DNA from: Chitinophaga pinensis
Lineage (GTDB): Bacteria > Bacteroidota > Bacteroidia > NS11-12g > UBA955
NCBI GenBank assembly: GCA_945877575.1
Contig: CAMDUE010000010.1
Location: forward strand, 1 to 64,000
Direction: 5' to 3'
Length of the DNA stretch: 64,000 nucleotides
The translations under genes were made by a program, and so were the position numbers. Shown one piece after another: positions 18,571 through 28,746 of this stretch (within the stretch, counting starts at the first letter, position 1; each line of letters starts with the position of its first letter). The notes beneath the pieces were generated by a model, which was not told where the DNA came from, did not search any database, and saw only the letters and a list, made by a program, of their open reading frames with translations.

Positions 18571-18583
18571 ATCAAAAGGGTTG

Positions 18584-18614
18584 CAAAAATAGTACTTTTT
18601 TTATTAAAAATCAA
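18584..18614 (-). promoter_or_regulatory. internal promoter before infA
   Basis: On the minus strand TTG (18612-18614) lies inside the last codons of secY, followed by a 20-nt A/T-rich spacer and the -7 box TATTTTTG (18584-18591), 13 nt before the infA ATG. It fits the Bacteroidota consensus fully and could give infA, rpmJ, rpsM, rpsK, rpsD, rpoA and rplQ independent transcription. Confidence 0.7.
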
Positions 18615-19971
18615 CTTGATTATATCCGTTTGTCATTCTACCTTTCATTCTGCCGCCACCACTCATCAATCCATCATATTTTCTCATGAGCAAATAGCTA
18701 TCGATCTGTTGTAGTGTGTCTAAAACAACACCCACTAAAATCAATAAACTCGTTCCACCAAAAAACTGACTGAACTCTTGATTCACATTGGCTTGAACAG
18801 CAAATACTGGCAACACCGCCACAATACTTATTGCTATTGCCCCAGGCAGCGTAATTCTTGAAATAACCCCATCAATGAAATTTGCCGTATGCTTTCCAGG
18901 CTTTATACCAGGAATAAATCCGTTGTTTCTCTTCATGTCTTCAGCCATTTGCACAGGATTAAAAATAATTGCTGTGTAGAAATAGGTGAAAACCACTATC
19001 AAAAACACAAGAAAAGCATTGTGCCAAAATCCATTGGGGTTCATCAAACTCATCAACCAATCAGGAGCACTAGTTTCAGTATAGAAACTTCCAATAGTAG
19101 CAGGTAAGAATAACAGCGCCTGTGCAAAAATGATAGGCATTACACCAGCAGCCAAAATCTTAATTGGCAAATACTGACGTGCACCACCATATTGACGGTT
19201 ACCAATTACTCTTTTAGCATAGTTCACACTGATTTTACGGGTTCCTTGGGTAAGTAATATAACCAAAAGTACAACCAAAAACCAAATAACTAACTCAACT
19301 AAGAAAAGAATTGGACCACCTTTAGTCAAACGGAATAAAAACTCACTAACAATTGCCGAAGGCATTCGAGCAATAATACCAACCATGATAATCAAACTGA
19401 TACCATTACCCAATCCACGATCTGTAATTCTCTCTCCCATCCACATAGTAAACATGGTTCCGGCAGTTAATAAAATCACATTCGTAAATAGGAACATACC
19501 TTTTGACATAATATCTCCGTAGTTAAATAGCAAGGCACGAGCATTACCGGGGGTACCAATAATGTTATTCAAATATGCATAAGCCTGAACTGCGGTAAAT
19601 ACAATAGTTAAAATACGAGTATATTGATTAATCTTTCTTCTACCCTCTTCTCCTTCTTTCTGCAATCTTTGAAAACTAGGTATGGCAATAGATACCAATT
19701 GCATAAAGATAGAAGCTGAGATGTAAGGCATGATACCTAGAGCAAAAATAGCTCCGCGTGCAAATGCTCCACCAGCAAAAGTATTGATTAGGCCGAGAAT
19801 ATTGTTCTTGGTTTGTCCTCTAAGTCCTTCGAGCATTTCAGCATCGATACCTGGAAGAATAATGTAAGAACCTAGACGGTAGATTACAAGCAACATAAGC
19901 GTATATACAATACGCTTACGTAGCTCCTCAATGGCCCAAATATGTTTGAAGGTGTCGAGGAATTTTTTCAT
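18604..19971 (-). CDS. secY: preprotein translocase subunit SecY
   Basis: SecY is the channel of the Sec translocase in the inner membrane. The 455-residue protein has ten predicted membrane helices. Family motifs are visible: GIMPYISASIFMQL near residues 78-91 (second helix), GNGISLIIMVGI near 188-199, and FNPVQMAEDMKRNNGFIPGIKPGKHT near 338-363 in the cytoplasmic loop that meets SecA and the ribosome. It sits 2 nt after rplO, as is usual in the spc operon. Confidence 0.98.
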   Translation of the reverse strand: MKKFLDTFKHIWAIEELRKRIVYTLMLLVIYRLGSYIILPGIDAEMLEGLRGQTKNNILGLINTFAGGAFARGAIFALGIMPYISASIFMQLVSIAIPSFQRLQKEGEEGRRKINQYTRILTIVFTAVQAYAYLNNIIGTPGNARALLFNYGDIMSKGMFLFTNVILLTAGTMFTMWMGERITDRGLGNGISLIIMVGIIARMPSAIVSEFLFRLTKGGPILFLVELVIWFLVVLLVILLTQGTRKISVNYAKRVIGNRQYGGARQYLPIKILAAGVMPIIFAQALLFLPATIGSFYTETSAPDWLMSLMNPNGFWHNAFLVFLIVVFTYFYTAIIFNPVQMAEDMKRNNGFIPGIKPGKHTANFIDGVISRITLPGAIAISIVAVLPVFAVQANVNQEFSQFFGGTSLLILVGVVLDTLQQIDSYLLMRKYDGLMSGGGRMKGRMTNGYNQVDF

Positions 19972-19973
19972 GA

Positions 19974-20426
19974 TTATCTATTAATAACGTGAACAGAACC
20001 ACCAGCAGTTTCAATTGCTGACTTAGCTGAATCACTAAATTTATGTGCATGAACTTCCAAACCAGCTTTGATCTCGCCGCGTCCTAATACTTTAAACAAA
20101 TCACTCTTAGAGATAAGGTGTTTACTTATTAAAACTTCACGATCAATCTTGTTTACTTTCAACTCATCAGCTAGGGCTTGCAACACATCTAAATTGATAG
20201 CTGCATATTCCATACGGTTGATGTTTTTAAAACCACCTTTTGGAATACGACGTTGCAAAGGCATCTGACCACCCTCGAAACCTATTTTACGTGAGTAACC
20301 GGTACGAGACTGAGCTCCTTTGTGACCTTTTGTTGATGTACCACCTCTACCTGAACCTTGTCCACGACCAATTCTCTTACGATTCTTGGTTGAACCTTCA
20401 GCGGGTTTTAACGTATGTAAATTCAT
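19974..20426 (-). CDS. rplO: 50S ribosomal protein L15
   Basis: L15 is a late-assembling large-subunit protein. The 150-residue product has the N-terminal MNLHTLKPAEGSTKNRKRIG, the glycine-rich GRGQGSGRGGTSTKGHKGAQSR and the GFEGGQMPLQRRIPKGGF block near residues 49-66. Its ATG shares one base with the rpmD stop (TAATG at 20424-20428), a coupled junction. Confidence 0.98.
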   Translation of the reverse strand: MNLHTLKPAEGSTKNRKRIGRGQGSGRGGTSTKGHKGAQSRTGYSRKIGFEGGQMPLQRRIPKGGFKNINRMEYAAINLDVLQALADELKVNKIDREVLISKHLISKSDLFKVLGRGEIKAGLEVHAHKFSDSAKSAIETAGGSVHVINR

Positions 20427-20605
20427 TACGCGTTTTCAATTTTTAATAAATGTTGAACAGTACGAATCATTCCTTCAAGCTGTGGATTTAACTCCAACTC
20501 TCTAGAAGCATTCATTTTACGCAAACCTAAAGCTTTAAGTGTTGCTTTTTGATTCTTAGGGTATCCGATACCACTTTTAACCTGAGTGATTTTAACTTTT
20601 CCCAT
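20426..20605 (-). CDS. rpmD: 50S ribosomal protein L30
   Basis: L30 is a small large-subunit protein. I take the ATG at 20603-20605 (MGKVKITQ), giving 59 residues, the usual length; a frame starting at 20617 would overlap rpsE and add a non-conserved MVKI. The segment SGIGYPKNQKATLKALGLRK is the family signature. The end overlaps the rplO start by one base. Confidence 0.95.
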   Translation of the reverse strand: MGKVKITQVKSGIGYPKNQKATLKALGLRKMNASRELELNPQLEGMIRTVQHLLKIENA

Positions 20606-20609
20606 AATT

Positions 20610-21131
20610 TTAACCATTAAACACTTGCTTTAAACTTATACCTCTCAATTTAGCGATGCTAAAAGGATCTCTCATTGTAGTTAAGGCATCAAAAGTTGCT
20701 TTAACCACGTTATGTGGGTTAGAAGAACCTTTTGATTTAGCCAAAACGTCTGTTACACCGGCACTCTCAAGAACGGCACGCATAGCACCACCCGCAATTA
20801 CACCTGTACCATGAGAAGCTGGCTTCAATAAAACCTTTCCTCCACCAAATTTTCCAATTTGTTCGTGAGGTACTGTACCATTGATTACAGGAACTTTAAT
20901 GAGGTTCTTTTTAGCATCTTCAATACCTTTATTGATAGCGTCTATTACCTCACCTGATTTACCTAAACCATGTCCTACAATACCGTTTCCATCTCCCACA
21001 ACTACTAAAGCTGTAAAACTGAACGTACGTCCACCTTTAGTTACTTTAGCAACACGGTTAATAGATACTACTTTTTCGGTCAAGGTGATATCACCGGGAC
21101 GAATGCGTTGAGTATTTCTTAAACTTGACAT
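20610..21131 (-). CDS. rpsE: 30S ribosomal protein S5
   Basis: S5 sits at the mRNA entry site and contributes to decoding accuracy. The 173-residue protein has the double-stranded RNA binding domain with [35 protein letters not shown] near residues 24-58 and the C-terminal [38 protein letters not shown] segment near 104-140. It follows rplR by 11 nt. Confidence 0.98.
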   Translation of the reverse strand: MSSLRNTQRIRPGDITLTEKVVSINRVAKVTKGGRTFSFTALVVVGDGNGIVGHGLGKSGEVIDAINKGIEDAKKNLIKVPVINGTVPHEQIGKFGGGKVLLKPASHGTGVIAGGAMRAVLESAGVTDVLAKSKGSSNPHNVVKATFDALTTMRDPFSIAKLRGISLKQVFNG

Positions 21132-21142
21132 TTTCTTAATTA

Positions 21143-21499
21143 TTAGAATTGAAGACCTCCTTCGCGAGCTCCGTCGGCCAAACTTTTCACACGACCGTGA
21201 TATAAATATCCACCGCGATCAAAAACCACTTTATCAATACCAGCTGTAAGTGCGAATTCAGCAATTTTCTTACCTACTAATCCAGCTTTCACCACTTTGG
21301 TATCGTTAAGTTCATTAATATCTTTTGCACGAGATGATGCAGAAAATAGAGTAACTCCAATTGAGTCATCAATTAATTGTGCATAGATATCTTTATTACT
21401 GCGGTAAACGCTCAAACGAGGACGTTGCGCAGTTCCAGAAACTACGCCGCGTATGCGAGCGCGAATCTTATTTCTTCTTGAAACTTTAGTCTTAGCCAT
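21143..21499 (-). CDS. rplR: 50S ribosomal protein L18
   Basis: L18 binds 5S rRNA with L5 and L25 type partners. The 118-residue protein shows [33 protein letters not shown] near residues 12-44 and the C-terminal [28 protein letters not shown]. Normal length; 9 nt after rplF. Confidence 0.98.
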   Translation of the reverse strand: MAKTKVSRRNKIRARIRGVVSGTAQRPRLSVYRSNKDIYAQLIDDSIGVTLFSASSRAKDINELNDTKVVKAGLVGKKIAEFALTAGIDKVVFDRGGYLYHGRVKSLADGAREGGLQF

Positions 21500-21508
21500 G
21501 AATTTTCC

Positions 21509-22063
21509 TTACTTTTTAGATGCTGATTTACCAGCTTTTTTACGTAACACTTCACCGCTAAACTTGATACCTTTTCCTTTGTATGGCTCAGGCTTACGGA
21601 ATGAACGAATTTTTGCGGCAACTTGACCCAACAACTGTTTGTCTGTACAAACCATTGTTATACTTGGGTTCTTACCTTTTTCAGTTAAAGTAGTAACTGT
21701 AATTTCTGAAGGTACTTGCAACAAAATTTTGTGTGAGTAACCCACTACAAACTCTACCAAATTACCTTGGTTTGAAACTTTGTAACCTACACCCACCAAC
21801 TCTTGCGTTACAGTATGACCTTCACTTACTCCTTTAACCATGTTATTAAGTAAGGAACGATACAAGCCATGAAGGCTCTTATCCTGCTTGCTGTCGCTTG
21901 GGCGATTTACAGTCATCACTCCATCAGCAACAACAATTTCAAATTTTGCTGCGATCTCCTGAGACAGTTCTCCTTTTGGCCCTTTAACCTTCACCATTCC
22001 TGGGGTAAAGTTAACATCAACTCCACTTGGCAGAGTGATGGGGGCTTTTCCTACGCGTGACAT
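21509..22063 (-). CDS. rplF: 50S ribosomal protein L6
   Basis: L6 lies near the GTPase-associated region of the large subunit. The 184-residue product has the two-repeat fold with MSRVGKAPITLPSGVDV at the N terminus, VKGPKGELSQ near 29 and the C-terminal signature KPEPYKGKGIKFSGEVLRKKAGKS. It follows rpsH by 19 nt. Confidence 0.98.
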   Translation of the reverse strand: MSRVGKAPITLPSGVDVNFTPGMVKVKGPKGELSQEIAAKFEIVVADGVMTVNRPSDSKQDKSLHGLYRSLLNNMVKGVSEGHTVTQELVGVGYKVSNQGNLVEFVVGYSHKILLQVPSEITVTTLTEKGKNPSITMVCTDKQLLGQVAAKIRSFRKPEPYKGKGIKFSGEVLRKKAGKSASKK

Positions 22064-22082
22064 TTATTTAATTCTTTAATTA

Positions 22083-22481
22083 TTATAAAACAAAACATAA
22101 AACCTCGCCACCAATTCCTAATTGACGAGCTTCTTTATCTGACATTACCCCTTTGGAGGTAGTTAAAATGGCAATACCCAAACCGTTCATTACACGTGGT
22201 AAATCAGATTGATTTGAATATTTTCTCAAACCTGGCGTACTCACACGCTTTAAAGACGTGATAGCACTTCTGCGGGTTTGATCATCGTATTTTAATGCAA
22301 TTTTGATAACCCCTTGTTTATTTTCAGTAGGTTCAAATTTGTATTTTAAAATATACCCTTTCTCGTACAATACGCGGGTAATTTCCTTCTTCAAATTGCT
22401 CGCTGGAACTTCAACGATACGATGATTTGCTTTCATCGCGTTACGCAATCTGGTTAAGTAATCTGCTATAGGATCAGTCAT
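22083..22481 (-). CDS. rpsH: 30S ribosomal protein S8
   Basis: S8 binds the central domain of 16S rRNA and in E. coli represses the spc operon. The 132-residue protein has the TDPIADYLTRLRNAMKANH N terminus and the C-terminal NGLGIAILTTSKGVMSDKEARQLGIGGEVLCFV signature. It follows rpsN by 12 nt. Confidence 0.98.
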   Translation of the reverse strand: MTDPIADYLTRLRNAMKANHRIVEVPASNLKKEITRVLYEKGYILKYKFEPTENKQGVIKIALKYDDQTRRSAITSLKRVSTPGLRKYSNQSDLPRVMNGLGIAILTTSKGVMSDKEARQLGIGGEVLCFVL

Positions 22482-22493
22482 TTTCTTTAATTA

Positions 22494-22763
22494 TTACCAA
22501 CTAGACTTAGTTACACCTGGTATTTTACCATCGCTTGCCAACTGACGGAATTGATTTCTACAAACCCCGAAAGTACGGATATAACCACGTGGCTTACCAG
22601 TAATTTTACAACGGTTGCGCAAACGCACTGGTGATGCATTTCTTGGAAGCTTTTGCAACTCTTCGTAGTTACCTTCAGCTTTCAACTGAGCGCGTTTCTC
22701 AGCGTAATGAGCAACCATTGCTTCACGTTTACGCTGTCTAGCTTTTATACTCTCTTTTGCCAT
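22494..22763 (-). CDS. rpsN: 30S ribosomal protein S14
   Basis: S14 is a head protein of the small subunit. The 89-residue product is the long, zinc-free form: the C-terminal [29 protein letters not shown] has only two of the four cysteines of the short zinc-binding type. It lies between rplE (3 nt) and rpsH (12 nt). Confidence 0.97.
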   Translation of the reverse strand: MAKESIKARQRKREAMVAHYAEKRAQLKAEGNYEELQKLPRNASPVRLRNRCKITGKPRGYIRTFGVCRNQFRQLASDGKIPGVTKSSW

Positions 22764-22766
22764 TTT

Positions 22767-23318
22767 TTAATCTTTTTTGAAGGGGAAACCCATTAATCTC
22801 AAAAGTTCCAATCCTTGCTCGTCATTTTCAGCACTAGTAACTACTGTGATGTCCATACCAGAAATTCTGTTCACTTTATCAATGTCAATCTCAGGGAAGA
22901 TAATTTGTTCAGTAATACCCATAGTCCAATTACCACGGCCATCAAAACCTTTTACGGTTAAACCTTGGAAATCACGAATACGAGGCATTGAAACTGAGAT
23001 CAAACGATCCAAGAAATCATACATCTTTTCACGACGTAAAGTAACTTTACAACCGATAGGCATTTTCTCTCTTAATTTAAAATTAGAAATTGCTTTCTTT
23101 GAAAAGGTTGCTAAAGCCTTTTGACCCGTAATCTTAGTCATTTCATCTACTGCCGCATCAACCAACTTTTTATCGTTAACTGCAGCACCAACACCCTGGT
23201 TCAAAACAACCTTAGTGATTCTTGGCACTTGCATGCTATTACTGTAGTTGAACTTAGCCTGCATACCAGGGATAACTTCTTCTGAATACTTCTTTTTTAA
23301 TCTAGGTGTATAGCTCAT
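22767..23318 (-). CDS. rplE: 50S ribosomal protein L5
   Basis: L5 binds 5S rRNA and the P-site tRNA elbow. The 183-residue protein has the [14 protein letters not shown] segment near residue 32, [33 protein letters not shown] near 62-95 and the [17 protein letters not shown] segment near 140. It follows rplX by 8 nt. Confidence 0.98.
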   Translation of the reverse strand: MSYTPRLKKKYSEEVIPGMQAKFNYSNSMQVPRITKVVLNQGVGAAVNDKKLVDAAVDEMTKITGQKALATFSKKAISNFKLREKMPIGCKVTLRREKMYDFLDRLISVSMPRIRDFQGLTVKGFDGRGNWTMGITEQIIFPEIDIDKVNRISGMDITVVTSAENDEQGLELLRLMGFPFKKD

Positions 23319-23326
23319 CTCTCCAA

Positions 23327-23650
23327 TTATTTAATAATTTCTCCTGACTTTTTGGAAAAGCGCTGCAATTTACCATTTTCATCGCGCTTACGCCCTATAC
23401 GGGTAGGTTTTCCATCTACCATGACCATTAGGTTAGACAAATGCACGGGTGCCTCAATCTTATCAATAGATCCACTTGTGTTTTGAGCAGTTGGTTTTCT
23501 ATGCTTTGTAACAATGTTGATACCTTCTACCAATGCACGAGTTTTGTCTGGGTAAACAGTCACAACACGACCGGTTTTACCCTTGTCGTCACCTGACAAT
23601 ACCATCACGGTGTCACCCTTTTTTACGTGTAATTTCTTTGTGTTTGACAT
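23327..23650 (-). CDS. rplX: 50S ribosomal protein L24
   Basis: L24 is an assembly initiator of the large subunit near the tunnel exit. The 107-residue protein has the KOW motif [38 protein letters not shown] near residues 8-46, followed by KHRKPT and a normal C-terminal part. It follows rplN by 2 nt. Confidence 0.98.
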   Translation of the reverse strand: MSNTKKLHVKKGDTVMVLSGDDKGKTGRVVTVYPDKTRALVEGINIVTKHRKPTAQNTSGSIDKIEAPVHLSNLMVMVDGKPTRIGRKRDENGKLQRFSKKSGEIIK

Positions 23651-23652
23651 TT

Positions 23653-24021
23653 TTATAATACTTCAGGTGCTAAAGAAACGATTTTCATAAACTGCTTGTC
23701 ACGCAATTCACGCGCAACAGGGCCAAAAATACGTGTTCCACGAGGCTCACCAGCATTGTTCAACAATACACAGCTATTCTCGTCAAAACGGATGTATGAT
23801 CCATCAGGTCTACGTACCTCTTTTCTAACTCTAACTACTACAGCCTTAGAAACGCTTCCTTTTTTTACGTTTCCACCGGGCATAGCATGCTTAACGCTGA
23901 CAACAATCTTATCACCAACGCTAGCGTAACGGCGCTTGGTTCCGCCTAAAACACGAATGCACAAAACCTCTTTGGCACCGCTGTTATCAGCCACTTTTAA
24001 TCTACTTTCTTGTTGTATCAT
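23653..24021 (-). CDS. rplN: 50S ribosomal protein L14
   Basis: L14 contacts the small subunit and is the docking site of RsfS. The 122-residue product has [27 protein letters not shown] at the N terminus, the [35 protein letters not shown] core and [28 protein letters not shown] at the C terminus. It follows rpsQ by 2 nt. Confidence 0.98.
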   Translation of the reverse strand: MIQQESRLKVADNSGAKEVLCIRVLGGTKRRYASVGDKIVVSVKHAMPGGNVKKGSVSKAVVVRVRKEVRRPDGSYIRFDENSCVLLNNAGEPRGTRIFGPVARELRDKQFMKIVSLAPEVL

Positions 24022-24023
24022 AA

Positions 24024-24284
24024 TTATTTGGCTTTTTCTACTATTTCAACAAGTCTCCAACGCTTAGATTTACTCATAGGACGAGTTTCCATGATGCGAA
24101 CAATATCGTTCTCACCACACTCGTTACGTTCATCATGCGCAGCAAACTTCTTAGTTTTCTTAAAATATTTACCGTATTTCGGATGCTTAACACTACGTAC
24201 AATAGCTACTATAATGGTCTTATCCATTTTGCTACTGGTAACTGTTCCGATTATTTCTTTACGGGCGTTTCTTGTTGCTTCCAT
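24024..24284 (-). CDS. rpsQ: 30S ribosomal protein S17
   Basis: S17 is a primary 16S-binding OB-fold protein. The 86-residue product shows [40 protein letters not shown] near residues 13-52 and [23 protein letters not shown] near 61-83. Its first base is shared with the end of rpmC, a coupled junction. Confidence 0.97.
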   Translation of the reverse strand: MEATRNARKEIIGTVTSSKMDKTIIVAIVRSVKHPKYGKYFKKTKKFAAHDERNECGENDIVRIMETRPMSKSKRWRLVEIVEKAK

Positions 24285-24523
24285 TAGTCTTCAATTGAAT
24301 TTGCGTTGTTTCTAAGATAAGCTTGGTATTGCGCCTCAGTTCTACGAGCATTCAACTCGGTTAACAAACGTGCAATATCTCTGCGACTCTCTTTTAATTT
24401 ATGTGGTTGATCCATAGGAGATACAGCATTTTGAAACTGCATCTTTTGGTAACGCTTACGTTCCTCTCTGTATAATTCAACCAACTCTTTGTTGGACATT
24501 CCCTTTATTTCTACGTTTTTCAT
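24284..24523 (-). CDS. rpmC: 50S ribosomal protein L29
   Basis: L29 is a two-helix protein by the tunnel exit. The 79-residue product keeps the family core ([53 protein letters not shown]) and adds a C-terminal extension of about 15 residues. It follows rplP by 2 nt and overlaps rpsQ by 1 nt. Confidence 0.96.
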   Translation of the reverse strand: MKNVEIKGMSNKELVELYREERKRYQKMQFQNAVSPMDQPHKLKESRRDIARLLTELNARRTEAQYQAYLRNNANSIED

Positions 24524-24525
24524 AA

Positions 24526-24951
24526 TTAATCCTCAGGGTTAAAATCAGGACGAACAGTAAACTTACAAGCCACAGGCAATTTCTGAGCTGCTAAACGCAT
24601 TCCCTCTTTTGCTACATCTAATGGCACTCCTCCTACTTCGAACATGATGGTTCCAGGTTTTACACGTGCAACCCAGTATTCTGGAGCACCTTTACCTTTA
24701 CCCATACGAACCTCAGCTGGCTTCTTAGTGATTGGCTTATCTGGAAAAATACGAATCCATACCTGACCCTCACGCTTCAAATAACGAGTTACAGCAATAC
24801 GAGCTGACTCAATTTGACGAGCAGTGATCCATTTAGGCTCCATACTCTTCAAACCAAAGCTACCGAACTCTATGCGGTGACCGCTTCCGGCAATACCTCG
24901 AACACGTCCTTTCTGCTGTTTTCTATATTTTGTTCTTCTTGGACTTAACAT
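24526..24951 (-). CDS. rplP: 50S ribosomal protein L16
   Basis: L16 organises the A-site tRNA channel of the large subunit. The 141-residue product has the [22 protein letters not shown] terminus, [46 protein letters not shown] near residues 42-88 and the C-terminal [13 protein letters not shown]. It follows rpsC by 12 nt. Confidence 0.98.
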   Translation of the reverse strand: MLSPRRTKYRKQQKGRVRGIAGSGHRIEFGSFGLKSMEPKWITARQIESARIAVTRYLKREGQVWIRIFPDKPITKKPAEVRMGKGKGAPEYWVARVKPGTIMFEVGGVPLDVAKEGMRLAAQKLPVACKFTVRPDFNPED

Positions 24952-24963
24952 ACTCTTTAACTA

Positions 24964-25713
24964 TTAGTTATTTCTGCGACGACGGTCTTGACGATCGTTA
25001 CCACCACGTCCACCGCGGTTGTGTCCGCGATCGTTGCCGCGAGGGTTAGACTTACGTTCGGTATCTTGTGAAGGCGACAAATCTACTTTGCCGTAAATTT
25101 CACCTTTACAAACCCAAACTTTTATACCAATCTTACCATATACTGTTTGAGCTTCTACCAATGCATAATCAATATTAGATCTCAAAGTGTGTAATGGCGT
25201 TCTTCCTTCCTTGTATATCTCTGAACGTGCAATCTCAGCACCATTCAAACGACCGCTGATACGAATCTTGATTCCATCAGCACCCATCTTCATAGTTCCT
25301 TGTAACGCATTCTTGATAGCACGCTTGTAAGAGAAACGATTCTCAATTTGTTGAGCAATATTTTCACCTACCAATACAGCATCCAATTCAGGGCGCTTAA
25401 TCTCATGAATATTAATTTGAACATCTTTACCGGTAATGCGCTTGATTTCTTCACGAATCGCATCTACCTCTTGTCCACCTTTACCAATAACGATACCCGG
25501 ACGAGCAGTATTGATGGTCAAAGTGATTCTCTTCAATGTACGTTCAATTACCACTTTAGCGATACCTCCTTTTGGTATACGCGCTTTTAAGTATTTGCGG
25601 ATTTTCTCATCTTCTACGAGTTTGTCTCCGTAGTCATTACCACCATACCAGCTAGAATCCCAGCCTCTGATAATTCCTAAACGTAATCCTATAGGGTTTA
25701 CTTTCTGTCCCAT
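24964..25713 (-). CDS. rpsC: 30S ribosomal protein S3
   Basis: S3 lines the mRNA entry tunnel and has helicase activity with S4 and S5. The 249-residue protein has the KH domain with [39 protein letters not shown] near residues 74-112 and the C-terminal domain [26 protein letters not shown] near 158-183. After about 215 a tail rich in Gly, Asn, Arg and Asp is appended (roughly 35 residues), typical of Bacteroidota. Confidence 0.98.
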   Translation of the reverse strand: MGQKVNPIGLRLGIIRGWDSSWYGGNDYGDKLVEDEKIRKYLKARIPKGGIAKVVIERTLKRITLTINTARPGIVIGKGGQEVDAIREEIKRITGKDVQINIHEIKRPELDAVLVGENIAQQIENRFSYKRAIKNALQGTMKMGADGIKIRISGRLNGAEIARSEIYKEGRTPLHTLRSNIDYALVEAQTVYGKIGIKVWVCKGEIYGKVDLSPSQDTERKSNPRGNDRGHNRGGRGGNDRQDRRRRNN

Positions 25714-25719
25714 TTTTTA

Positions 25720-26088
25720 TTATTCCTCGTTTTGGGTATTGTTAATTTTACTATCAATAATCACGGTAACGTGGTTACTTCTCTTTCTTTGTCTGTAACC
25801 TCTTCCTTGCGGTGCTGTTCTTAGACGCTTCATTGCTAAACCACCATCTACGTTAATGGATTTTACATACAATTCGCTATCTTCAATGCGTGCATCATTA
25901 TTTACTACACCCCAGTTTGAGATACCACTTTTGATCAATTTAGTTAAAAATATCGCATAAGTAGGTTTCTGGTTCCATTGAAGTATGCTCAATGCTTTCT
26001 CCACTCGCTGACCTCTTACTAAGTCAGCTACAAGACGCATCTTGCGGGGAGACAACGGACAATTTCTTAATATTGCTCTGGCTTCCAT
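25720..26088 (-). CDS. rplV: 50S ribosomal protein L22
   Basis: L22 lines the narrow part of the exit tunnel with its beta-hairpin. The 122-residue protein has the N-terminal NCPLSPRKMRLVADLVRGQRVEKALSIL and the hairpin segment KRLRTAPQGRGYRQRKRSNHVTVII near residues 88-113, with an Asn/Glu-rich C-terminal tip. It follows rpsS by 8 nt. Confidence 0.98.
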   Translation of the reverse strand: MEARAILRNCPLSPRKMRLVADLVRGQRVEKALSILQWNQKPTYAIFLTKLIKSGISNWGVVNNDARIEDSELYVKSINVDGGLAMKRLRTAPQGRGYRQRKRSNHVTVIIDSKINNTQNEE

Positions 26089-26096
26089 TACTTTTA

Positions 26097-26354
26097 TTAT
26101 TTACCGTGTCCTTTGTATGTACGGGTTGGTGCAAACTCACCTAACTTGTGTCCAACCATGTTCTCAGTTACATAAACCGGAATAAATTTATTTCCGTTGT
26201 GAACTGCGAAGGTATGTCCTACGAAATCAGGAATTATCATTGAACGACGTGACCAGGTCTTAACAACAGACTTCTTGCTAGTTTCGTTCAGTACTTCGAC
26301 CTTCTTCATTAACTTAATATCTACGAAGGGTCCTTTTTTTATCGATCTTGCCAT
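26097..26354 (-). CDS. rpsS: 30S ribosomal protein S19
   Basis: S19 is a head protein next to S13. The 85-residue product is a textbook match: [12 protein letters not shown] terminus, [55 protein letters not shown]. It follows rplB by 18 nt. Confidence 0.98.
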   Translation of the reverse strand: MARSIKKGPFVDIKLMKKVEVLNETSKKSVVKTWSRRSMIIPDFVGHTFAVHNGNKFIPVYVTENMVGHKLGEFAPTRTYKGHGK

Positions 26355-26372
26355 TTTCGCTTGTCTTATCGT

Positions 26373-27209
26373 TTATTTGTTGCGTTTAGATTTACGGCGC
26401 TCAATAATTAAGCGGCTTGTTCCTTTCTTAGGAGCACGTGTCTTTTGTCCTTGTGAATAAATAAGGTTTCTAGAACGTGGTTGACCTCCTTTGTTACGGC
26501 CCTCACCACCACCCATGGGGTGATCTACAGGGTTCATCGCTGCTGGACGTGTACGTGGTCTTCTTCCTAACCATCTGCTACGACCGGCTTTACCTTTTAC
26601 CTCTTGGCTATGTTCACTGTTAGAAACAGAACCTATAGTTGCCATACAAGCACCTAAGATTAAACGACTTTCACCTGAAGGCAATTTAATAGCCACATAT
26701 TTACCTTCTTTTGCCATCAATTGAGCATAAGAACCAGCACTACGGCAGATTCTACCACCTTGCCCTGGAGCCATTTCAATATTATGGATCAAAGAACCCA
26801 ATGGCATTTCAATCAAAGGAAGAGCATTTCCAACTTCTGGAGGTACGCCTGAACCTTGCTCGATTTTTTGTCCAACTTTAATTCCAGAAGGAGCAATAAT
26901 ATAACGCTTCTCGCTGTCAGAATACTGTACTAAACAAATAAACGCTGAACGATTAGGATCGTATTCTACTGTTAAAACTTCACCAGCAATTCCTGGTTTG
27001 TTTCTTTTGAAGTCAATCATACGGTAGCGACGTTTATGTCCACCACCAATATACTTCATGGTTGTTCTACCCTGGTTATTTCTACCACCCGACTTCTTGA
27101 TAGGAGCCAACAAAGACTTTTCAGGCTTGCTAGCGGTAATCTCTTCAAACGTATTAGCTACGCGAAAACGAGTACCGGGGGTCATGGGTTTTAATCTACG
27201 TACTGCCAT
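26373..27209 (-). CDS. rplB: 50S ribosomal protein L2
   Basis: L2 is central to the peptidyl transferase region and subunit joining. The 278-residue product is full length, with [34 protein letters not shown] near residues 38-71 and the C-terminal functional segment [25 protein letters not shown] near 222-246, including the conserved histidine of the PVDHP motif. Confidence 0.98.
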   Translation of the reverse strand: MAVRRLKPMTPGTRFRVANTFEEITASKPEKSLLAPIKKSGGRNNQGRTTMKYIGGGHKRRYRMIDFKRNKPGIAGEVLTVEYDPNRSAFICLVQYSDSEKRYIIAPSGIKVGQKIEQGSGVPPEVGNALPLIEMPLGSLIHNIEMAPGQGGRICRSAGSYAQLMAKEGKYVAIKLPSGESRLILGACMATIGSVSNSEHSQEVKGKAGRSRWLGRRPRTRPAAMNPVDHPMGGGEGRNKGGQPRSRNLIYSQGQKTRAPKKGTSRLIIERRKSKRNK

Positions 27210-27212
27210 TTC

Positions 27213-27497
27213 TTAGATGTTTTCAAAAAAATCAATGTTAAACCCTTCTTTTAATGTAACAAAGGCCTTCTTATACTTGTTAGTATATCCGGAGATTTGG
27301 CCTGTGCGGCGATTTCTGCGCGCTTTCCCCCGTTGAATCATGGTGTTCACTGAAGCTACTTCTACTTGATAGAAATCTTCAATAGCTTTCTTGATTTCGT
27401 CTTTTGTAGCTGTGTGATCTACTACGAAACCGTACTTGCCCTTCTTATCCATCAAAGAACTAGACTTTTCAGTCACCAATGGCTTTTTCAGTATCAT
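27213..27497 (-). CDS. rplW: 50S ribosomal protein L23
   Basis: L23 is the docking site for trigger factor and the signal recognition particle at the tunnel exit. The 94-residue protein has the ILKKPLVTEKSSSLMDKKGKYGFVVDHTATKDEIKKAIEDFYQVEVASVNTM core and a YTNKYKKAFVTLKEGFNIDFFE C terminus. It follows rplD by 2 nt. Confidence 0.97.
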   Translation of the reverse strand: MILKKPLVTEKSSSLMDKKGKYGFVVDHTATKDEIKKAIEDFYQVEVASVNTMIQRGKARRNRRTGQISGYTNKYKKAFVTLKEGFNIDFFENI

Positions 27498-27499
27498 GA

Positions 27500-28120
27500 T
27501 TAATTGTTCTCTTGAATTTTAGCGATTGCACTTTCAGTGATGATCAAATTCTTCGCCTTCAATACTTCATATGTATTGATATCCCCAGCAGTCATCACTG
27601 TGTTACCAGGTATATTGCGACCAGACAAATACACGTTACGATTCAAAGATGGTGTAACAAATAAGTTTCTACCATTTACTTTCAATGCCGCTAACAATGA
27701 TTTGAATTCTGATGTTTTTGGTGTTGCCATTTCGAAATCTTCAACAACCAAAATTGCTTGTTCTTGTGCTTTATAAGACAAAGCTGAAAAACGAGCTAAT
27801 TGCTTTAATTTCTTATTTAATTTAAAGCTGTAGTCTCTAGGACGTGGACCGTGAATACGTGCACCACCTACATAAATACCACTCTTCAATGAACCGTGAC
27901 GAGCTCCACCGGTACCCTTTTGACGGAAAATCTTACGGGTTGAACGGGAAATCTCTGTACGATCTTTTGTTTTATGCGTTCCTTGACGTTGGTTAGCTAA
28001 GAACTGTTTTACGTCCAAATAGATGGCGTGATCGTTAGGCTCAATGGCAAATATTTCTTTTGACAATGTAACGGTACGACCAGTTTCTGCACCTTGTTTA
28101 TTTAATACCTTCAGTTCCAT
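27500..28120 (-). CDS. rplD: 50S ribosomal protein L4
   Basis: L4 reaches into the exit tunnel and in E. coli represses the S10 operon. The 206-residue protein has the loop signature [46 protein letters not shown] near residues 60-105. It follows rplC by 3 nt. Autoregulation is known for enterobacteria only; I see no matching leader here. Confidence 0.97.
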   Translation of the reverse strand: MELKVLNKQGAETGRTVTLSKEIFAIEPNDHAIYLDVKQFLANQRQGTHKTKDRTEISRSTRKIFRQKGTGGARHGSLKSGIYVGGARIHGPRPRDYSFKLNKKLKQLARFSALSYKAQEQAILVVEDFEMATPKTSEFKSLLAALKVNGRNLFVTPSLNRNVYLSGRNIPGNTVMTAGDINTYEVLKAKNLIITESAIAKIQENN

Positions 28121-28123
28121 GAA

Positions 28124-28741
28124 TTACTTCTCAATTAATACGGTTGAACCATTGTGACCAGGGATAGACCCCTTAACCACTACCAAATTCTTCTCAGTGT
28201 CTACTTTCAAAATGGCTAAGTTCTGAGATTTAACTCTAGAACCACCTGTTCTACCAGCCATACGGGTACCTTTGAATACACGTGCAGGGAAAGAACAAGC
28301 TCCAATTGATCCAGGAGCACGCAAACGGTTGTGCTGACCGTGTGTAGATTCACCCACACCCGAAAAGCCGTGACGTTTTACAACCCCTTGAAAACCTTTA
28401 CCTTTTGATGTACCAACGATATCAACAAATTCACCTTCTTCGAAAAGGCTTGCGTCAATCACAGTACCCAATTGTACTTCTCCAGACCAATCTCTGATCT
28501 CTACAACTTCAGTTTTAGCTTCAGTATTTGCTTTAGAAAAGTGACCTTTTTCAGCAGAATTAACTTTGCGCTGTTTCTTATCTCCAAAAGCAATCTGTAC
28601 GGCATTGTAGCCATCATTGCTATCGTTTTTTACTTGAGTAACAACACAAGGACCAGCCTGAATTACAGTACATGCAACTCTCTTGCCATTAGCATCAAAG
28701 ATGCTGGTCATGCCCAATTTTTTACCAATCAATCCGTTCAT
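28124..28741 (-). CDS. rplC: 50S ribosomal protein L3
   Basis: L3 is an early assembly protein whose loop reaches the peptidyl transferase centre. The 205-residue product shows [38 protein letters not shown] at the N terminus and [19 protein letters not shown] near 110-128, then the [24 protein letters not shown] segment near 145-168. Confidence 0.98.
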   Translation of the reverse strand: MNGLIGKKLGMTSIFDANGKRVACTVIQAGPCVVTQVKNDSNDGYNAVQIAFGDKKQRKVNSAEKGHFSKANTEAKTEVVEIRDWSGEVQLGTVIDASLFEEGEFVDIVGTSKGKGFQGVVKRHGFSGVGESTHGQHNRLRAPGSIGACSFPARVFKGTRMAGRTGGSRVKSQNLAILKVDTEKNLVVVKGSIPGHNGSTVLIEK

Positions 28742-28746
28742 GACTC

